Assembly (NCBI RefSeq): GCF_013376105.1
Contig: NZ_JAAMFM010000038.1
Location: 1 to 38,026, forward strand
Origin: Arthrobacter wenxiniae
GTDB lineage: Bacteria > Actinomycetota > Actinomycetes > Actinomycetales > Micrococcaceae
Length of the DNA: 38,026 nucleotides
Reading direction: 5' to 3'
The first letter of the stretch is position 1. Each line of letters starts with the position of its first letter. The notes beneath the pieces were generated by a model that saw only the letters and a program-made list of their open reading frames with translations, made no database searches and was not told the DNA's origin. The position numbers and the translations under genes are program-made. Shown here piece after piece: positions 16,480 to 23,533 of this stretch.

Positions 16480-16678
16480 GGCATGATTAAATCCCCCAGT
16501 CATTGATGATCCGGGGGGTGTTGTCACCGGGGTCCGATAGGCGCCAGGGGATCGCTAATGGGGACCGGACCAGCACAGGACACCAGCGTGTAGGTCAGCC
16601 GTAACGTGGATGCCGAGCCTTGCCGCCGCAGGACATGCCAACACCGAGTTGCACAACACAATTTCTGGGAGGTTTGCG
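16480..16678 (+). ncRNA. Putative bridge-RNA (seekRNA) region of the IS110-type element
   Basis: About 200 bases of structured noncoding DNA precede the transposase. GGTCCG (16531-16536) and CGGACC (16566-16571) close a 29-base loop, and GGTG-TTGT-CACC (16517-16528) forms a small hairpin just before it. IS110-family recombinases use an RNA from a noncoding end of the element, with internal loops that pair to donor and target. The size, position and stem-with-large-loop fit that. A -10-like GATTAA near 16485 could form the known circle-junction promoter with TTGACG at 17977. Loop pairings were not shown. Confidence 0.35.
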
Positions 16679-17878
16679 TTGATCAAGAGCCATGAATCCG
16701 TCGATATCTTCATAGGCGTGGACGTCGGCAAGAGCAATCACCACGCGGTCGCGATCGACCGGCAGGGTAAGAAGCTCCTGGATCGGGCCCTGTCCCAGGA
16801 CGAGGGGAAACTCCGGGCGATCATCAAGGCCGTCGCCGACAAGGGCACCGTGTTGCTTGTCGTGGACCAGCCCTCAACGATCGGAGCCCTGCCGGTCGCC
16901 GTGGCCCAGGCCGAGGGCATCCTGGTCGGCTACATTCCGGGCCTGGCGATGCGCCGCATCGCGGACCTGCACCCGGGCGAGGCCAAAACCGACGCGAGAG
17001 ACGCTGCCATCATTGCTGAGGCGGCACGGTCCCTGCCGCACACCCTGCGCTCCATCGTGGTCGCCGACGAGCAGGCAGCGGAGCTGTCGATGCTGTGCGG
17101 TTTCGATGACGACCTGGCCAAGCAGGCCACGGCCGCTTCCAACCGGATCCGGGGCCTGCTCACCCAGATCCACCCCGCCTTGGAACGGGTCATCGGCCCC
17201 CACCTGGACCACCCGGCGATGCCCGAGCTGCTGATCAAATATCCCTCGCCCCAGGCGCTGCGCAAGGCAGGCCGGGCCCGGGTCGCCACACTGCTGGCCA
17301 GGCATGCCCCGCGGGCCGGGAAACGCTGGGCTGCAGAGATTTTCACCGCCTTGGGCGAGCAGAGCGTGGTCGTCGCCGGAACCGGCGCCGCAGGCATTGT
17401 GCTGGCCCAGCTGGCGGCCATGCTCAAACATCTGCGCGGCGCCCGCGACGAGCTCCTGACAAAGGTCGAGGCCCTCGTGGAGGCCCACCCTCTTCACGAG
17501 GTCCTGACCTCGATGCCGGCAGTAGGGGTCAGGACCGCAGCACGGATCATCACAGAGGTTGCCGGCAAGGAATTCCAATCCTCCGGGCACCTGGCCTCCT
17601 ACGCCGGTCTGGCCCCGGTGACGTGGCGGTCAGGGACTTCGATCCGTGGGGACCACCCCTCGAAAAAGGGCAACAAGACCCTGAAACGGGCGTTCTTCCT
17701 CTCCGCCTTCGCGGCCCTGAAGGACCCGCTCTCACGCGCCTACTACGACCGGAAACGGGCCGAGGGGAAACGGCACAACCAGGCCCTGATCGCCCTCGCC
17801 CGGCGCCGCTGCGACGTCCTGTTCGCCATGCTCCGCGACGGCACGCTCTACGACGTACCGGAACCCAGAACCACATAA
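16679..17878 (+). CDS. IS110-family DEDD transposase
   Basis: A 399-residue transposase from the TTG at 16679, chosen because GGGAGG lies 7 bp before it and the length fits the family. The N-terminal RuvC-like DEDD domain shows D15 (IGVDVGKS), D63 (VVDQPS, replacing the common Glu) and D105/D108 (KTDARDA). A middle coiled region follows. The C-terminal Transposase_20 part has LTSMPAVGVRTAARIITEVAG and YAGLAP...SG, where the catalytic serine is expected. It appears intact and may be active. It lies just inside the right end of island A. Confidence 0.93.
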   Translation: MIKSHESVDIFIGVDVGKSNHHAVAIDRQGKKLLDRALSQDEGKLRAIIKAVADKGTVLLVVDQPSTIGALPVAVAQAEGILVGYIPGLAMRRIADLHPGEAKTDARDAAIIAEAARSLPHTLRSIVVADEQAAELSMLCGFDDDLAKQATAASNRIRGLLTQIHPALERVIGPHLDHPAMPELLIKYPSPQALRKAGRARVATLLARHAPRAGKRWAAEIFTALGEQSVVVAGTGAAGIVLAQLAAMLKHLRGARDELLTKVEALVEAHPLHEVLTSMPAVGVRTAARIITEVAGKEFQSSGHLASYAGLAPVTWRSGTSIRGDHPSKKGNKTLKRAFFLSAFAALKDPLSRAYYDRKRAEGKRHNQALIALARRRCDVLFAMLRDGTLYDVPEPRTT

Positions 17879-18267
17879 CACCCAGCAGCTGCCAGCCGGC
17901 GGGCCACCCACCGCCGGCCATCCCGCCCTGCCCAAAACGGCTCCCAAAAACTTTCAAAAAAGTCCCCCCAAACCCCTTGACGAAAAACATAGGGACACCC
18001 CCCAGACACCAGCCGCTTTATTGGCACCCACCAGGAAGGACAGGCGTGCGGCCACTCGAGGCAACCCATCGGACGGGCCGCTGCACCTGTTGAAACAGCC
18101 ACGAAATCTCCAACGACCGCACACCAACAGGCAATTCGGCGGCGGCTCAGGAGTAAAATATTGCACATCCGCGGCGGCCAACCGCAAACAACAACAGGCC
18201 CTGCATGAACCTGTTCCACAGTAATCGGCACCGACGGCCAAATTAAGCCACCAGGCCTGATGGGGGA
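17879..18267. other. IS110 right noncoding end and spacer
   Basis: No gene. CTTGACGAAAAACATAGGGAC at about 17976 resembles right ends of actinobacterial IS110 elements, where the -35-like TTGACG (17977-17982) is joined to the left end on circularisation. The element probably ends near 18000. The remainder to the att arm at 18268 shows nothing recognisable. Confidence 0.4.
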
Positions 18268-18700
18268 ACTCCCCTTTTACTCCCCCTTTTCAAGCAACAA
18301 CTACCGCATTCGTCGGTATGCCATCGTATATAGAATCGGCAAAAAGTCCCGGAATTACGCGCTAGTTGATAGTCAGCGACACCTCCCAGAATCCAGATAT
18401 TGAGATTCTCTTGGCCGCCGGTTCGAGTCCGGCCCGGGGCACCAATGATGCCCTGACCTGCGGTTATGTCCCTCAGGCCAGCGGGAGCAAGGGCTAAAAT
18501 TGCCGCAACTCACCTCTTACTCATCTTATTCAGCAAAATTTTCTTGAACTTGCACTCATCTATTTGAAGACTGCCACTCATCTCTTTCGATATCCGGACG
18601 CAAAAAGTGGCAAGATTCCGCGGTTTCTCCGAGCCGGACCGACTCGGAGCTGTGGCTGCCATGAATTGGCCTTCCGATCGCCGTTTCCCGGCACCGGTCA
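18268..18700 (+). repeat. att-like module 2 (tRNA 3' remnant with arm repeats)
   Basis: Upstream arm pair ACTCCCCTTTT (18268) and ACTCCCCCTTTT (18279), then the core at GATTCTC (18404), 136 bp away as in the other modules. The core has T-arm GCCGG, TTCGAGT, CCGGC, acceptor CCGGGGC, A and CCA (to about 18443). CCCTGACCTGCGGTT follows at 18451. Downstream arms of a different variant are ACTCACCTCTT (18508), ACTCATCTTATT (18519), ACTCATCTATTT (18554) and ACTCATCTCTTT (18576). GATTCCGCGGTT (18614), GAATTGGCC (18663) and CCCGGCAC (18687) recur in module 3 at nearly the same spacing. CTCCGAG/CTCGGAG at 18627-18649 is a 7-bp inverted repeat. Upstream arms belong to island A and downstream arms to island B. 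Confidence 0.8.
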
Positions 18701-19071
18701 ACGTCAATGGGCAACGAACTTGCCTGCAAGACAGCAAGCAATTCGGCGCGGCAGCTTCGACCGTCCAGCTCACGTCATTCGGCAATCGTGGCCCGAACTG
18801 CCGTGCCGGGGAAGCAATCTGCGGCATGTCCACAAAACCTGACGCTTGACAGATAGCCGGACCGATACGGCCGGGGCCCGGCACTGCCGACCCAAGGCGG
18901 CCCTAAAGACTCCGACTGGACGCTTACCCAAACTGAGCACCGGAGGCCGGCTGAATCTCGCATTGGCATGCACCATCCGCAGTGGCCCCGGTCCTCCAGG
19001 CCCCCAGTTGGGAAGGACCGCGTGCCCTAGCGTTATGGGGCGTCGAAATCTGAGCCTTCGGGCGTGCCTAC
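18701..19071. other. Gene-free stretch inside the left end of island B
   Basis: Only short, unconvincing frames occur. Composition is similar to the right-hand counterpart after module 3 (about 37205-37440), so this may be further degenerate island-end sequence. Confidence 0.4.
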
Positions 19072-19278
19072 TTGAATGATCTTGCCGTCGCTCATTCAGC
19101 CCGCTCGGCAGGCCGGCGCGCCGCGCTGCTGGTGGACGGCCTGCAATGGCTGGGCCTTGACGTGTGGGGCCCGGGCGGGCGACGCCGGACCCCGCTCGAC
19201 TCCGCGTCCTTCGCCACGCTGCTGGTCACCGAGGCGGCGGACGGGACGGCCGTCCAGCCCAACCGGCTGGCCATGTGA
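19072..19278 (+). pseudogene. Possible 3' remnant of an unidentified gene
   Basis: A frame ending at TGA 19276-19278 reads ARSAGRRAALLVDGLQWLGL and continues to a PNRLAM C-terminus, with strongly GC-rich third positions typical of coding DNA. The only start (TTG 19072) lacks a ribosome site. The family was not recognised. It looks like the tail of a gene cut off at its 5' side, next to the left end of island B. Confidence 0.35.
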
Positions 19279-19429
19279 AACACCATCGATCACACATGGG
19301 GGATGCCGCCGAAGGCGCTCTTCCTCTCCGAAAATCAGTGCCACGGGGCCGCCGGGATCAAGAGAATTATTCGTCGTCGGCGGTTCATAGACGAGCCAAG
19401 AGCCCTTGTATTGAATTTTCAGCTGCTGA

Positions 19430-20209
19430 TTACGTCATCCTGCTGTGCAGCCTGCCGGTGATCTGGTGTGCTTCTTCGAGCAGGAACCGGCCGAGGAAGT
19501 CCTGGCGGTCTTTCCGGAACCGGGGTTCAATGCCGGTCAGTGACAGGGCCCAGGCCGGCTTTCCCTGGGTGTCGAAGACGGCGGCGCCCATGCCCCAGCT
19601 GCCTTCCAGGACGAGGCCGGGATTGACGGAGTACCCGTCGTGGTGGGTCCGGGCCAGGTTGTCCCTGACCAGGGCCACGGGGTGTGTGGGGGCGAAGGTG
19701 CCGGCGTGGTCGTCCCAGCGGGCCAGTATCTGTTCCTGTTCCTCCGCGGGCAGGAAGGCCATGATCGCGTTTCCGGCCGAGGCGACGCCGAGGGGGAAGC
19801 GCACGCCCTCGTGGAGCACGAAGGAACGGATGGGGAAGGGCCCTTCCTCCCGCAGGAGGCACACGGTCTCCCCTCCCCGGCGCACGGAGAAGAACGCACT
19901 CTCCCCCGTTTCCTCCGCCAGCCGGCGCAGGCTGGGCCGGGCAATGTCCTCCACGGGGAACCGTGCGGCCGCGACGGAACCCATCAGCAGCGCCTCGGTC
20001 CCCAGCACCCAGTTCCCGGTGGTGCCGTCGTGCTCCAGCAGCCCTTCGGCCGCAAGCGAGGTCAACAGCCGGTGGACCGTGGGCCGGGTCAGCCCGGACT
20101 CCCGGACCACCTCCACCAGGGCTGCGCCCTTTGGGTTTCTGCTGACAATGCGAAGCAAGGCCGCGACCCGCCCGACGACCTGCGCGCCCTGCACCGTTGC
20201 CTGAACCAT
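19430..20209 (-). CDS. IclR-family transcriptional regulator
   Basis: A 259-residue regulator. The N-terminal winged helix-turn-helix reads VVGRVAALLRIVSRNPKGAA followed by GLTRPTVHRLLTSLAAEGLLEHD, and the C-terminal IclR effector domain carries LGVASAGNAIMAFLP and GYSVNPGLVLEGSWGMGAAVFD. It is divergent from the CoA-transferase/thiolase operon, and three IclR-type palindromes lie in the shared control region. It likely responds to an acidic pathway intermediate such as acetoacetate; the effector is inferred. Repressor or activator action cannot be told from sequence. Confidence 0.92.
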   Translation of the reverse strand: MVQATVQGAQVVGRVAALLRIVSRNPKGAALVEVVRESGLTRPTVHRLLTSLAAEGLLEHDGTTGNWVLGTEALLMGSVAAARFPVEDIARPSLRRLAEETGESAFFSVRRGGETVCLLREEGPFPIRSFVLHEGVRFPLGVASAGNAIMAFLPAEEQEQILARWDDHAGTFAPTHPVALVRDNLARTHHDGYSVNPGLVLEGSWGMGAAVFDTQGKPAWALSLTGIEPRFRKDRQDFLGRFLLEEAHQITGRLHSRMT

Positions 20210-20226
20210 AAAAATGTCCTCATTTC

Positions 20227-20361
20227 ATCCATATTGTGGATAGGAAACAGCCTACCGTCCACACTGTAGAAATCCAGGGATGCGCCCTGATTCCATACCT
20301 TGACAGCGCATTTGCCACCGCCCTATGCTCAAAGCCACACCCCAAAGTCCATAACATGGAC
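20227..20361 (+). promoter_or_regulatory. Divergent control region with three IclR-type boxes and a promoter
   Basis: Three 15-bp boxes of the form NTCCAY-N3-RTGGAN occur at 20227-20241 (ATCCATATTGTGGAT), 20257-20271 (GTCCACACTGTAGAA, degenerate) and 20347-20361 (GTCCATAACATGGAC, perfect). The first two are exactly 30 bp apart. TTGACA (20300-20305), an 18-bp spacer and TATGCT (20324-20329) form the promoter of the CoA-transferase operon, with the perfect box just past the expected transcription start, as for repression. Confidence 0.65.
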
Positions 20362-20393
20362 AACCCCACAATCAGCCCAACGAGGAGATCTTC

Positions 20394-21134
20394 ATGACCA
20401 AGGTACGCAGCAGTGCCGCCCAGGCACTGGCCGGCACCGTCCGGGACGGCATGACGCTGGCCGTGGGCGGTTTCGGGCTCAGCGGCATCCCGGCGGAGCT
20501 GATCGAGGCCGTCCGCGACTCGGGCGTTCGCGGTTTGACGGTGGTCTCGAACAACATGGGCGTCGACGGCAAGGGCCTGGGCGTGCTCATCGAGGCCGGC
20601 CAGGTCGCCAAGGTCATTGCGTCCTATGTGGGCGAGAACAAGCTCTTCGCCGAGCAGTACCTCGCCGGGAAACTCGAGGTCGAGTTCACCCCGCAGGGCA
20701 CCCTGGCCGAGCGGCTCCGCGCCGGCGGCTCCGGCATCCCCGCGTTCTACACCAAGACCGGGGTCGGCACCCTCGTCGCCGAAGGCAAGCCGCACGAGGT
20801 GTTCGACGGCGAGACGTACGTCTTGGAGCGCGCCATCACCGCCGACCTCGCCCTCGTCCACGCCCACACCGCCGACACCGACGGAAACCTCATCTACCGA
20901 TACACGGCACGGAACTTCAACCCCGTCGTCGCCACCGCCGGCCGGATCACCATTGCCGAAGCCGAGAACATCGTCGACCCCGGCAGCCTGGACCCGAACC
21001 ACGTCATCACCCCCGGCGTGTACGTCCAGCGCCTCGTCCAGGCCACGGCACGCATCAAGGACATTGAGCAACGCACCGTCCGCACCCGGATTGAAGCCCG
21101 CCCCGAAACCCTGTCCGCCGCCGTCCCGGCCTAA
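20394..21134 (+). CDS. 3-oxoacid CoA-transferase, subunit A
   Basis: A 246-residue alpha subunit of the class I CoA-transferase family (SCOT/3-oxoadipate CoA-transferase). The glycine-rich start [21 protein letters not shown] and the blocks [18 protein letters not shown] and FYTKTGVGT are diagnostic. With subunit B it would transfer CoA from succinyl-CoA to a 3-oxoacid. Next to acetone carboxylase genes the expected substrate is acetoacetate. A good ribosome site (GAGGAG) precedes the ATG. Naming it for acetoacetate rather than 3-oxoadipate is inference from context. Confidence 0.9.
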   Translation: MTKVRSSAAQALAGTVRDGMTLAVGGFGLSGIPAELIEAVRDSGVRGLTVVSNNMGVDGKGLGVLIEAGQVAKVIASYVGENKLFAEQYLAGKLEVEFTPQGTLAERLRAGGSGIPAFYTKTGVGTLVAEGKPHEVFDGETYVLERAITADLALVHAHTADTDGNLIYRYTARNFNPVVATAGRITIAEAENIVDPGSLDPNHVITPGVYVQRLVQATARIKDIEQRTVRTRIEARPETLSAAVPA

Positions 21135-21163
21135 ACCACCCCCTATTCAAGGAGCACACCATC

Positions 21164-21877
21164 ATGGCCTGGACCCGCAATGAAATGGCCGCCATCGCGG
21201 CCGCGGAACTCACCGACGGCGACTACGTCAACCTCGGCATCGGCATCCCCACCCTGGTTGCCAACAACCTCCCCGACGGCGTCCGCGTCACCCTCCAATC
21301 CGAGAACGGGATCCTGGGCATGGGCCCCTTCCCCTTCGAAGGCGAGGAGGACGCGGACCTGATCAACGCCGGCAAGCAAACCGTCACCCTCCTGCCCGGC
21401 GCCAGCATCTTCGACTCGGCCACCTCCTTCGGCATGATCCGCGGCGGCCACGTCAAGGTCGCGATCCTGGGCGCCATGGAAGTCTCCGGCACCGGCGACC
21501 TCGCGAACTGGACGATCCCCGGCAAAATGGTCAAAGGCATGGGAGGCGCCATGGACCTGGTCGCCGGAACCCCACGCGTCATCGTCCTCACCGACCACAC
21601 CGCCAAGGACGGCACCCCCAAAATCGTCAACGAATGCTCCCTGCCCCTGACCGGGCGCCGCGTCGTGGACCGCATCATCACCAACCTCGCCGTCTTCGAC
21701 ATCGAGGCACCGGCCCCTGGGACGGACGACGGCGGCACGCCGGCGCTCGTCCTGACGCGCCTTGCGCCTGGGGTCACCCTGGCAGACATCCAAGCTGCCA
21801 CCGAGCCCGCGTTCACCACCCGCTTCGAAGCCACCACCAACGATCCTGCAACCGCTCTCGAAGGAGCCGCCGCATGA
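21164..21877 (+). CDS. 3-oxoacid CoA-transferase, subunit B
   Basis: A 237-residue beta subunit. The catalytic glutamate is E47 in [11 protein letters not shown], and [17 protein letters not shown] and [25 protein letters not shown] are family landmarks. AAGGAGC precedes the ATG. It ends in an ATGA overlap with the thiolase gene, so the two are translationally coupled. Together with subunit A it activates the 3-oxoacid that the thiolase then cleaves. Confidence 0.92.
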   Translation: MAWTRNEMAAIAAAELTDGDYVNLGIGIPTLVANNLPDGVRVTLQSENGILGMGPFPFEGEEDADLINAGKQTVTLLPGASIFDSATSFGMIRGGHVKVAILGAMEVSGTGDLANWTIPGKMVKGMGGAMDLVAGTPRVIVLTDHTAKDGTPKIVNECSLPLTGRRVVDRIITNLAVFDIEAPAPGTDDGGTPALVLTRLAPGVTLADIQAATEPAFTTRFEATTNDPATALEGAAA

Positions 21878-23058
21878 GCCTGCAAGAACAGTTCGGCAAG
21901 GACATCCTGCTCACCGGCTGGGGCCACAGCACGTTCGGCAAGCTCACCGAGGAAACCCTGGAATCCCTGATCACCCAAGTCGCCACCGACGCCATCACCA
22001 CCGCCGGCATCGAACCCGGACAAATCGACGAAATCTACCTGGGCCAATTCAACGCCGGCATGATGCCCCTGGCCTTCCCCTCCTCCCTGGCCCTGCAAGT
22101 CTCCGAGGACCTCGCCAACGTCCCCGCCACCCGGGTGGAAAACGCCTGCGCGTCCGGCTCCGCCGCCGTCCAGCAAGGCGCCAAGGCCCTGCTCGCCGGC
22201 ACCGCAAAAACCGTGCTCGTCATCGGCGCCGAGAAAATGACCCACGCCGGGGCCGACACCGTCGGAGCCGCCCTGCTCGGCGCCGACTACGACATGGCCG
22301 GGCAAACCTCCACCACCGGCTTCACCGGACTCTTCGCCGAGGTCGCGAAACACTACGAAAAACGCTACGGTGCCGTCGGTGACGTGCTGGGTTCCATCGC
22401 GGCCAAGAACCACCGCAACGGCGTCGACAACCCCTACGCGCAGTTGCGCAAGGATCTCGGCGAGGACTTCTGCCGCACCGTCTCGGAGAAGAACCCCATG
22501 GTCGCGGACCCGCTGCGCCGCACCGACTGCTCCCCCGTCTCCGACGGCGCCGCCGCCCTCATCCTCACCACCGGCCCCACCGGCGGGACCACCGATCCCG
22601 TCCGGCTCGCCGGCTTCGGCCACGCCAACGACTTCCTCCCCGCCGCACGCAGGGACCCCACAGCGTTCGCCGCCACCCGGGTCTCCTGGCAGCGCGCCCT
22701 GGGCATGGCCGGCGTCGAACTGGCAGACCTGGACTTCGCCGAAGTCCACGACTGCTTCACCATCGCCGAACTGCTCATGTACGAAGCCATGGGCCTCACC
22801 CAACCCGGCCACGGCTCACGCGCCCTCGAGGAAGGCTGGGTGTATAAGGACGGCAAGCTCCCCATCAACGCCTCCGGCGGCCTCAAGGCCAAAGGCCACC
22901 CCGTCGGTGCGACCGGCGTCTCCCAACACGTCATCGCCGCCATGCAACTCACCGGCACCGCAGGCGCCATGCAACTACACAACCCCCACCGCGCCGCAGT
23001 CCAAAACATGGGCGGCGTCGGGATCGCCAACTACGTCAGCATCCTCGAAACGCTCTAG
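21874..23058 (+). CDS. Thiolase (SCP-x/lipid-transfer type acetyl-CoA acyltransferase)
   Basis: A 394-residue thiolase starting [10 protein letters not shown] at the ATG that overlaps the previous stop (ATGA). The nucleophile is C92 ([10 protein letters not shown]); H292 and C294 lie in [11 protein letters not shown] and H342 in [14 protein letters not shown]. The HDCF motif points to the SCP2-thiolase-like branch rather than PhaA. In context it would split acetoacetyl-CoA into two acetyl-CoA, ending acetone breakdown. A longer frame begins at 21634 but lies inside subunit B and lacks family residues. Chain-length preference is uncertain because this branch often handles branched or sterol substrates. 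Confidence 0.9.
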   Translation: MSLQEQFGKDILLTGWGHSTFGKLTEETLESLITQVATDAITTAGIEPGQIDEIYLGQFNAGMMPLAFPSSLALQVSEDLANVPATRVENACASGSAAVQQGAKALLAGTAKTVLVIGAEKMTHAGADTVGAALLGADYDMAGQTSTTGFTGLFAEVAKHYEKRYGAVGDVLGSIAAKNHRNGVDNPYAQLRKDLGEDFCRTVSEKNPMVADPLRRTDCSPVSDGAAALILTTGPTGGTTDPVRLAGFGHANDFLPAARRDPTAFAATRVSWQRALGMAGVELADLDFAEVHDCFTIAELLMYEAMGLTQPGHGSRALEEGWVYKDGKLPINASGGLKAKGHPVGATGVSQHVIAAMQLTGTAGAMQLHNPHRAAVQNMGGVGIANYVSILETL

Positions 23059-23096
23059 GCTGCCACGTTGAACACTCCCCAGAAAGGGCGGAACCG

Positions 23097-23495
23097 GTGA
23101 CCACCTCAGCAACGCACCAAGATGGCCATGACGCAGGCCTGCGTATTCGCAAGGCCGTCATGGGTGGGGCTCATGTTGACAGCACTTTTGAGGGGTTGAG
23201 CGATTTCTGCCGACCAGTCCAGGAGTTGGTGACCGAGTACGCTTGGGGGAAAGTGTGGTCCCGGCCTGGGCTGGACCACAAGACACGGAGCATGCTGAAT
23301 CTGACGATGCTCACTGCGCTGAATCGTCCCCAGGAATTGGCAGGACACGTAAGGGGCGCCATGAATAATGGTGTGACGGAATTGCAGATACAGGAAGTAC
23401 TGTTGCAGACGTTGACCTATTGTGGTGCGCCTGCTGCCCTTGAGTCGTTTCGAGTCGCCGAGTCAGTGCTCCAAGAGATCCGGAGTCAACACTAG
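23097..23495 (+). CDS. Carboxymuconolactone decarboxylase family protein
   Basis: A 132-residue alpha-helical protein of the CMD/AhpD family, close to PcaC in length. It starts at GTG 23097. The blocks TYAWGKVWSRPGLD-like (TEYAWGKVWSRPGLDHKTR), NRPQELAGHVRGAMNNGVT and EVLLQTLTYCGAPAALE are those of 4-carboxymuconolactone decarboxylase. There are no other beta-ketoadipate genes nearby, so that reaction is doubtful here. It may act on another lactone or keto acid of the ketone pathway. It lies 38 bp after the thiolase, in the same operon. Confidence 0.85.
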   Translation: MTTSATHQDGHDAGLRIRKAVMGGAHVDSTFEGLSDFCRPVQELVTEYAWGKVWSRPGLDHKTRSMLNLTMLTALNRPQELAGHVRGAMNNGVTELQIQEVLLQTLTYCGAPAALESFRVAESVLQEIRSQH

Positions 23496-23533
23496 GTCTT
23501 CCCGGCATTCGCCGGTCCACAAGGAGGTGGCAG

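Larger units (their letters stand above)
1845..18403. mobile_element. Island A: 16.6-kb integrase-less unit between two tRNA-derived att modules
   Basis: Core-to-core interval between modules 1 and 2. Its two ends carry matching arm repeats: ACTCCCCTTTTACTCCCCC at 1938 inside the left end and the same 19 bases at 18268 inside the right end. This variant differs from that of island B. Contents are two catabolic clusters with their own regulators and transporters, a GNAT protein, an AAA ATPase and an IS110 element. No tyrosine or serine recombinase is visible, so movement, if any, would need an integrase in trans. The exact crossover point within the core cannot be fixed from one sequence. Confidence 0.65.

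Noticed and set aside
19164-20204. A 346-codon plus-strand open frame
   Set aside because: Antisense to the IclR gene and Ser/Arg-rich; the IclR reading has both family domains.
21223-22812. A 529-codon minus-strand open frame
   Set aside because: Gly-rich antisense shadow of the CoA-transferase B and thiolase genes, which have clear catalytic motifs.
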